Shown here in pieces: positions 7,353-11,143 of a stretch of DNA of 11,143 bases. Both the position numbers and the translations under genes were made by a program. Numbering within the stretch: position 1 is the stretch's first letter; every line of letters begins with the position of its first letter. The notes below the pieces were generated by a model. It saw only the letters and a list, made by a program, of their open reading frames with translations, searched no databases and was not told the DNA's origin. The DNA is from an uncultured Clostridium sp. (GTDB lineage: Bacteria; Bacillota; Clostridia; TANB77; CAG-465), in contig USJA01000020.1 of NCBI GenBank assembly GCA_900554875.1, forward strand, positions 1-11,143, written 5' to 3'.

Positions 7353-7382
7353 ATTATATCATTTACTTTAAACTTTTTTCAA
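7353..7382 (-). promoter_or_regulatory. sigma-A-type promoter of the prpC-prkC-rsgA-rpe/alkD-mtnN-pfkA operon
   Basis: On the minus strand TTGAAA (7382-7377) and a perfect TATAAT (7358-7353) are separated by 18 bp. The predicted start, near 7346, leaves a leader of roughly 15 nt before the prpC ATG. It lies just after the rlmN stop codon, so read-through from rlmN may add to it. I see no other strong promoter until the end of pfkA. Confidence 0.7.
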
Positions 7383-7388
7383 TAGTTA

Positions 7389-8435
7389 TTACAATTTATT
7401 ATTGTCTTCTATATATTTTTTCCTTAATTGTCCGCACGCCGCATCAATATCAGAGCCAAGCTCTCTCCTTACTGTTGTGACAATGCCCATAGAATTTAAT
7501 GTATTCATAAATCTTTCAATATTTTTTTCTTTTGCTTTTTTGTATTCTTTTTCTTTAATTTCATTTACAGGTATAAGATTTACATGTGCAATCATACCAC
7601 GAAGAAGTTTAGCAAGTGCAAGTGCATCATCATAGCTATCATTTTTGCCACTTATAAGGGCATATTCAAAACTTATCCTTCGGCCAGTCTTTTTGATATA
7701 ATCTTTACAAGCACTAAGTAGTTCGTCTATACTATATCTATTTGCTATAGGCATAATATCACGTCTTTTTTCATCCGTAGTTGCATGAAGTGATATAGAA
7801 AGTGTACATTGTATATTCTCATCTGCAAGTTTGTATATATTTGGTACTACACCACATGTTGATAAACTTATATGCCTTGCTCCTATATTTAAACCTTGAG
7901 GATTATTAATTATTCTAATCGATTTTACAGTATTATCATAATTATCTAAAGGTTCACCTATTCCCATATATACAACATTTGATATCTTTTCATTCGTATA
8001 TCTTTCAACAGTTAATATTTGTCCTTCAATTTCAGAAGCTCTAAGGCTCCTTTCAAATCCCTCTTTAGTTGACGCACAAAACTTACAGCCCATTTTACAG
8101 CCAACCTGAGTAGAAACGCATAATGTATTTCCATGATTATATCTCATAAGTACAGATTCTATAGCACAGCCGTCATTAAGTCCTATTAAAAATTTCATTG
8201 TTCCGTCTTTTTTTGAAATTTGACACTTAATAACCTTCATTGTTAATATATATGTATTTTCTTTTAATTTTTCTCTTAATGATTTTGAGATATCTGTCAT
8301 TTCATCAAAATCTGTTACTTTAAGTTTGTGTATCCATTTAAAAATTTGTTTTGCATGAAATTTTTTCTCACCCAAAGATACAACATACTCCTCTAATTCT
8401 TCTAATGTAAAATTGTTTATATCTATCTTTCCCAT
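7389..8435 (-). CDS. rlmN: dual-specificity RNA methyltransferase RlmN
   Basis: A 348-residue radical-SAM enzyme that methylates C2 of adenosine 2503 in 23S rRNA, and in many bacteria A37 of some tRNAs. The radical-SAM cluster is CKMGCKFC (Cys113, Cys117, Cys120). Upstream Cys106 and the C-terminal Cys334 (in DAACGQL) correspond to E. coli Cys118 and the methyl-carrying Cys355. MGIGEPLDN (157-165) is the SAM-binding GGEP-type motif, and SLHA follows at about 215-218. The start chosen is the ATG at 8435-8433, preceded by AGAGG at a good distance. A longer frame beginning at 8486 is rejected because it would begin inside the predicted -35 box and its extra 17 residues do not resemble RlmN. It lacks the downstream Arg/Cys context of Cfr. 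Product assignment is firm; Cfr-like activity at C8 is unlikely. Confidence 0.95.
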   Translation of the reverse strand: MGKIDINNFTLEELEEYVVSLGEKKFHAKQIFKWIHKLKVTDFDEMTDISKSLREKLKENTYILTMKVIKCQISKKDGTMKFLIGLNDGCAIESVLMRYNHGNTLCVSTQVGCKMGCKFCASTKEGFERSLRASEIEGQILTVERYTNEKISNVVYMGIGEPLDNYDNTVKSIRIINNPQGLNIGARHISLSTCGVVPNIYKLADENIQCTLSISLHATTDEKRRDIMPIANRYSIDELLSACKDYIKKTGRRISFEYALISGKNDSYDDALALAKLLRGMIAHVNLIPVNEIKEKEYKKAKEKNIERFMNTLNSMGIVTTVRRELGSDIDAACGQLRKKYIEDNNKL

Positions 8436-8455
8436 TATATCCTCTTTTCTTTTAT

Positions 8456-8486
8456 ATATATTACTACAAACGTACAAAAATAGCAA
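8456..8486 (-). promoter_or_regulatory. predicted rlmN promoter
   Basis: On the minus strand TTGCTA (8486-8481) and TAATAT (8463-8458) are 17 bp apart, giving a leader of only about 16 nt before the rlmN ATG. The core TTTGTAGTAATATAT (8470-8456) is identical over 15 bp to the one in front of fmt (11112-11098), which supports its being a real promoter element despite the imperfect -10. Confidence 0.55.
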
Positions 8487-8535
8487 GTTTTTTTAAATCT
8501 AAAATTTGCAATTACTTGACTTTTGAAAAATAGCA
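8476..8535 (+). repeat. 10-bp direct repeat in the divergent rlmN / 8685 promoter region
   Basis: AAAAATAGCA occurs at 8476-8485 and again at 8526-8535, exactly 50 bp apart, close to five helical turns. The first copy covers the rlmN -35 box; the second lies in the spacer of the rightward promoter. Paired sites in both promoters would suit a shared regulator. In such AT-rich DNA a chance 10-mer repeat is also possible. Confidence 0.35.
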
Positions 8536-8544
8536 TTATATAAT
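8516..8544 (+). promoter_or_regulatory. strong sigma-A-type promoter of the 8685-9974 gene
   Basis: TTGACT (8516-8521), a 17-bp spacer and a perfect TATAAT (8539-8544) match the housekeeping consensus closely, the best promoter in the window. Transcription should start near 8551, leaving a leader of about 134 nt before the ATG at 8685. Confidence 0.75.
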
Positions 8545-8550
8545 AACCTC

Positions 8551-8684
8551 GAAATAATTTTTTTGAAAACATACAAATGAATGTTTTAATTTATATATTA
8601 TAAAGGAGGTCAAGATTATTTTTTTGAACATTTATTATGTATATTCTTAAAAATTAAATACTATATATAAAGGAGAAATCAAAG
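8551..8684 (+). promoter_or_regulatory. long 5' leader with an orphan perfect Shine-Dalgarno and mini-ORFs
   Basis: The leader contains AAAGGAGGT (8602-8610), fully complementary to the usual 16S 3' end, yet no normal gene follows it. The real gene uses a second site, AAAGGAG (8669-8675), 9 nt before its ATG. Possible minute ORFs are ATG 8577 to TAA 8603 (MNVLIYIL), whose stop touches the orphan site, and a TTG (8624) or ATT (8615) frame ending at TAA 8650. GAAAACAT (8565-8572) and ATGTTTT (8581-8587) could form a hairpin. AT(A/T)ATTTTTTTGAA is repeated at 8554-8567 and 8615-8628. Leader-peptide control or a ribosome standby site is inference. Confidence 0.4.
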
Positions 8685-9974
8685 ATGGAAACAATTAAGT
8701 GGCTAAATTCAAGGCATATAACCAGAATAAAAGGCTTTAACGATAATTTTTTTATTGCATACAACTGTAATGATCTTTTTACATTCTTAAATAAGAAAAC
8801 ATTTAACCCTGTTTATAAAGATTTTCAGTTTAAATCATTAAAAATAATAAAAGCTGGTGTTCTTGTTGAAAATAAGGACAATCTTTGGAGTCTATTAGAC
8901 AAAGATAGTCTATTATTTAAATACGAAAATGCCTGGTATAGCAGTTGGCATGATTTCAATCATAACAGTTTTATTGTTAGAAGAAATGACAGCTTATCAA
9001 CCTTGATAAAAAAATCTGATGGAAAACCTTTATTTGAGAATAAATGGTTTTCTTTTTGGTATGATTTAAATGATTATTACTTTTCTGTAAGTGATATACA
9101 TGAAAACTATTTTCTTCTTTCTAAGGAAACTGGTGAGGTTATATCAATGCAAGGTACAAAATGTAAAAAAATATCTTTTTATAATGGCGTTTATTTTATA
9201 AAAGATGAAAATAATTCATGTTTCCCTGCCTTAATTATAAACTCAGAAATTAAGCCGTTAGGCAAAAATATTTGTGCAGAGGAGGAAATAAAACATATCG
9301 AAGATGTTTTTTACTCTTTTCGTTTTCATGGTTCATACACTATACTAAACATCGAAACGGGACAGTTTGCTTTTGATCCGAAATATTGTCATGATATTAA
9401 ATATGGCTTTGAAAAATTCGATAAAGATTTTTACAAGGTATATATTACATCAGAAATTTACACACTTGTAAAAAAGCCTGATAAATCTGATATTATGGTA
9501 AGGCCTATTTTTTTACAAAAATCGGAGAGAATTTTATTTTCAAACGAAATAAAGTCATGTGGGCAAAATGCATTCATTTTAAAAGATTTCTTTGATGATA
9601 GTTACCACTTTATTACAAAAGGTAATATAGAAAATAGACTACATGATGTCAAGATATCTAATATATCTCCATTAAATGAAGACTTTGCCTTAGTAAATGA
9701 TAAAGAAAACAAAAAAAATATAATCAAATATTCTGATTGTAATATAGTATTAAAAAATTGGTACTCTGTTATAGATCAATACAAATTAAGTTCTGGTATG
9801 TTTATCTATTTGGTACAACAACCAAATGATGAAAATTGTACAATACTAAAAAAAGACGGCGAATCTATAATAGAGATTCTAAAAGTAAAGCGCAGCAATG
9901 TAATTCTTGATTTTACCGAAAATTCCATTATTGTTCTTTACGAACCTGGAATAATAAAAAAAATCCAATTGTAA
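8685..9974 (+). CDS. unrecognised protein of degenerate aromatic repeats (WG-repeat-like)
   Basis: A 429-residue, apparently cytoplasmic protein with no signal peptide, membrane helix or catalytic motif that I can see. It is built almost entirely from about ten degenerate units of 37-45 residues. Each has a short hydrophobic strand, a turn often containing D or G, a WYS or WFS-like strand, and a strand ending in FxV. The clearest pair is YENAWYSSWHDFN (80-92) and FENKWFSFWYDLN (117-129), exactly 37 residues apart; NWYSV recurs at 358-362. The pattern recalls WG/KWG beta-repeat proteins, which are usually binding scaffolds, but the canonical WG is missing. AAAGGAG lies 9 nt before the ATG, and a strong promoter and a terminator frame it as a single-gene unit. 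It lies opposite to its neighbours, between fmt and rlmN, where rsmB is common in Firmicutes. Base composition looks like the neighbours. Function unknown. Confidence 0.8.
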   Translation: METIKWLNSRHITRIKGFNDNFFIAYNCNDLFTFLNKKTFNPVYKDFQFKSLKIIKAGVLVENKDNLWSLLDKDSLLFKYENAWYSSWHDFNHNSFIVRRNDSLSTLIKKSDGKPLFENKWFSFWYDLNDYYFSVSDIHENYFLLSKETGEVISMQGTKCKKISFYNGVYFIKDENNSCFPALIINSEIKPLGKNICAEEEIKHIEDVFYSFRFHGSYTILNIETGQFAFDPKYCHDIKYGFEKFDKDFYKVYITSEIYTLVKKPDKSDIMVRPIFLQKSERILFSNEIKSCGQNAFILKDFFDDSYHFITKGNIENRLHDVKISNISPLNEDFALVNDKENKKNIIKYSDCNIVLKNWYSVIDQYKLSSGMFIYLVQQPNDENCTILKKDGESIIEILKVKRSNVILDFTENSIIVLYEPGIIKKIQL

Positions 9975-10067
9975 TTCTTTCAAAAATAAAATTGTGATAC
10001 AAACTCATTAATTTTAAACACATATGTAAATTTGCATTGTGGCAGGAAATTATAAAGGTACAATTGC

Positions 10068-10114
10068 AAAAAGTGTGAAACATGATTTTTTAATTTCATT
10101 TTTCACACTTTTTT
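10068..10114. terminator. bidirectional intrinsic terminator between the repeat-protein gene and fmt
   Basis: AAAAAGTGTGAAA (10068-10080) and TTTCACACTTTTT (10101-10113) form a perfect 13-bp stem. An extra ATGA/TCAT pairing inside reduces the loop to 10 nt. A-runs and T-runs on the two sides make it functional in both directions: it ends the rightward gene about 95 nt after its stop and the leftward fmt within 10 nt of its stop. The remaining sequence, 9975-10067, shows nothing else recognisable. Confidence 0.85.
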
Positions 10115-10119
10115 ACATA

Positions 10120-11079
10120 TTAACTAAATATTTTTCCTTCACATATTTTATTTCCATTTAAAAATGAAACAATATCCATTCTCTTAGAATTTGGTGGCTG
10201 AATTTCAAGTATGCTTACTCCCCCATCTTTAGTAGAAATAACTAATTCACTCTTATTAACTTTTATAACTGTACCTGGTTTAGTTTCTTCTCCAATATCA
10301 TTATTTACAATTTTTACATTAAATACTTTATATTTATTTAAATCTTTATCTTCCATATATGTTCCAGGAAAAGGACTAAGCCCCCTTACAAAATTAAATA
10401 TTTCTCTACTTGTTTTATTAAAATCAATCCTAGTCATTTCTCTCTTTATCAAAGGTGCAATGGAAAAATCATCAGATTGTTTTTGCCTTTTTATTGTTCC
10501 ATTTTCAATTTTATTTAGTGTTTTTATTAAAAGATCTGCACCTACTTCTTTTAACTTATCATGAATTGTCTCAAAGTTGTCTTCATCTGTAATTTCTACC
10601 TCTTCTTTTAAAAGCATATCTCCTGTATCCATTCCCTCGTCCATATACATAGTAGTAATTCCTGTTTTCTTTTCACCATTTATTATAGCCCATTGCATTG
10701 GAGCTGCTCCCCTATATTTTGGAAGTAAAGAACCATGTACATTTATACATCCAAGCCTTGGATACTCTAATACTTCCTTTGGAAGTATTTTTCCATATGC
10801 TACAACACATATCAAATCTGGATGTAATTTATTTAATATTTCTATAACTTCAGGATTATTTCTTATCTTTGCAGGTTGAAATACTGGTATATTTTTTTCA
10901 TTTGCATATACCTTCACCTCTGAGGCTTTTAGTTTCATGCCTCTTCCTGATGGTTTATCTGGATTTGTAAATACTCCTACCACGTTATATCCACTTTCAA
11001 CTAATCTTTCTAATGAACACTTTGCAAAATCTGGTGTTCCCATAAATACAACTTTTATATCTTTATTCAACAATCTCAT
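10120..11079 (-). CDS. fmt: methionyl-tRNA formyltransferase
   Basis: A 319-residue cytoplasmic enzyme that transfers the formyl group of 10-formyltetrahydrofolate to Met-tRNAfMet for translation initiation. The N-terminal Rossmann domain begins VVFMGTPDF (10-18) and contains the basic loop PSGRGMKL (43-50). The folate-site signature NVHGSLLPKYRGAAP (113-127) has catalytic Asn113 and His115, and Asp151 in MDTGD (150-154) completes the triad (Asn106, His108, Asp144 in E. coli). The C-terminal OB-like tRNA-binding domain starts after PFPGTY (236-241). The ATG at 11079 has AGAGAGG immediately before it, which is too close. TTG at codon 3 (11073) or 4 (11070) would have a better spacing and shorten the extra-long N-terminus, so the true start may be 2-3 codons downstream. 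In Firmicutes fmt usually precedes rsmB and rlmN. Confidence 0.95.
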   Translation of the reverse strand: MRLLNKDIKVVFMGTPDFAKCSLERLVESGYNVVGVFTNPDKPSGRGMKLKASEVKVYANEKNIPVFQPAKIRNNPEVIEILNKLHPDLICVVAYGKILPKEVLEYPRLGCINVHGSLLPKYRGAAPMQWAIINGEKKTGITTMYMDEGMDTGDMLLKEEVEITDEDNFETIHDKLKEVGADLLIKTLNKIENGTIKRQKQSDDFSIAPLIKREMTRIDFNKTSREIFNFVRGLSPFPGTYMEDKDLNKYKVFNVKIVNNDIGEETKPGTVIKVNKSELVISTKDGGVSILEIQPPNSKRMDIVSFLNGNKICEGKIFS

Positions 11080-11097
11080 CCTCTCTTAAATACAGTC

Positions 11098-11128
11098 ATA
11101 TATTACTACAAAAAAATATATTTTTCAA
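11098..11128 (-). promoter_or_regulatory. predicted fmt promoter
   Basis: On the minus strand TTGAAA (11128-11123), a 17-bp spacer and TAATAT (11105-11100) precede fmt, with a predicted leader of about 14-20 nt. The core TTTGTAGTAATATAT (11112-11098) is identical to that of rlmN. It implies that fmt is not simply the downstream gene of a def-fmt operon here, although genes beyond the right edge cannot be seen. Confidence 0.6.
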
Positions 11129-11143
11129 GTATAATTACATATT

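Noticed and set aside
8436..8486. Longer RlmN N-terminus starting at ATG 8486
   Set aside because: It starts in the predicted -35 box and lacks a ribosome site. Its extra 17 residues do not look like RlmN, whereas ATG 8435 has AGAGG well placed.
8551..8684. A riboswitch or T-box in the leader of the repeat-protein gene
   Set aside because: No conserved aptamer or T-box motif and no terminator/antiterminator pair could be seen; only weak AT-rich hairpins are present.

Overview
The window is very AT-rich (roughly 70% A+T by eye). It has strong AGGAGG-type ribosome binding sites, short intergenic gaps, overlapping genes and TTG start codons. Together with the block rlmN-prpC-prkC-rsgA-rpe lying near fmt, a conserved Firmicutes arrangement, this points to a low-GC Gram-positive bacterium, most likely a member of the Clostridia. 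I cannot name a genus. Almost everything is on the minus strand. Only a truncated ORF at the left edge and one unrecognised gene (8685-9974) are on the plus strand.

Left edge (1-366): the 3' end of an unidentified plus-strand gene, then about 200 bp packed with nested inverted repeats, one of which looks like the terminator of the minus-strand operon. Centre (367-7331, read right to left): prpC (PP2C phosphatase), prkC (PASTA Ser/Thr kinase), rsgA (ribosome-assembly GTPase, TTG start), a fused ribulose-phosphate 3-epimerase/AlkD-like DNA glycosylase, mtnN (MTA/SAH nucleosidase) and pfkA (group III-type phosphofructokinase). A good sigma-A-type promoter lies just upstream of prpC (7353-7382). 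The last four genes are packed at +13, +2 and -4 nt, so prpC to pfkA probably form one operon with a hairpin between prkC and rsgA.

Right part (7389-11143): rlmN (23S rRNA A2503 methyltransferase) with its own promoter; a 249-bp divergent region; a 429-residue protein of degenerate, roughly 37-residue, aromatic-rich repeats with a strong promoter and an odd 5' leader; a bidirectional terminator; and fmt (Met-tRNA formyltransferase). The fmt and rlmN promoters share an identical 15-bp core.

Functional reading: translation start (fmt), rRNA modification (rlmN) and 30S maturation (rsgA) lie with a muropeptide-sensing kinase/phosphatase pair and central carbon or nucleoside-salvage enzymes. The most unusual item is the epimerase-glycosylase fusion. 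The catalytic residues of both halves appear intact, and it occupies the place where a stand-alone rpe is normally found. The second item is the repeat protein, which sits where rsmB is often found between fmt and rlmN.
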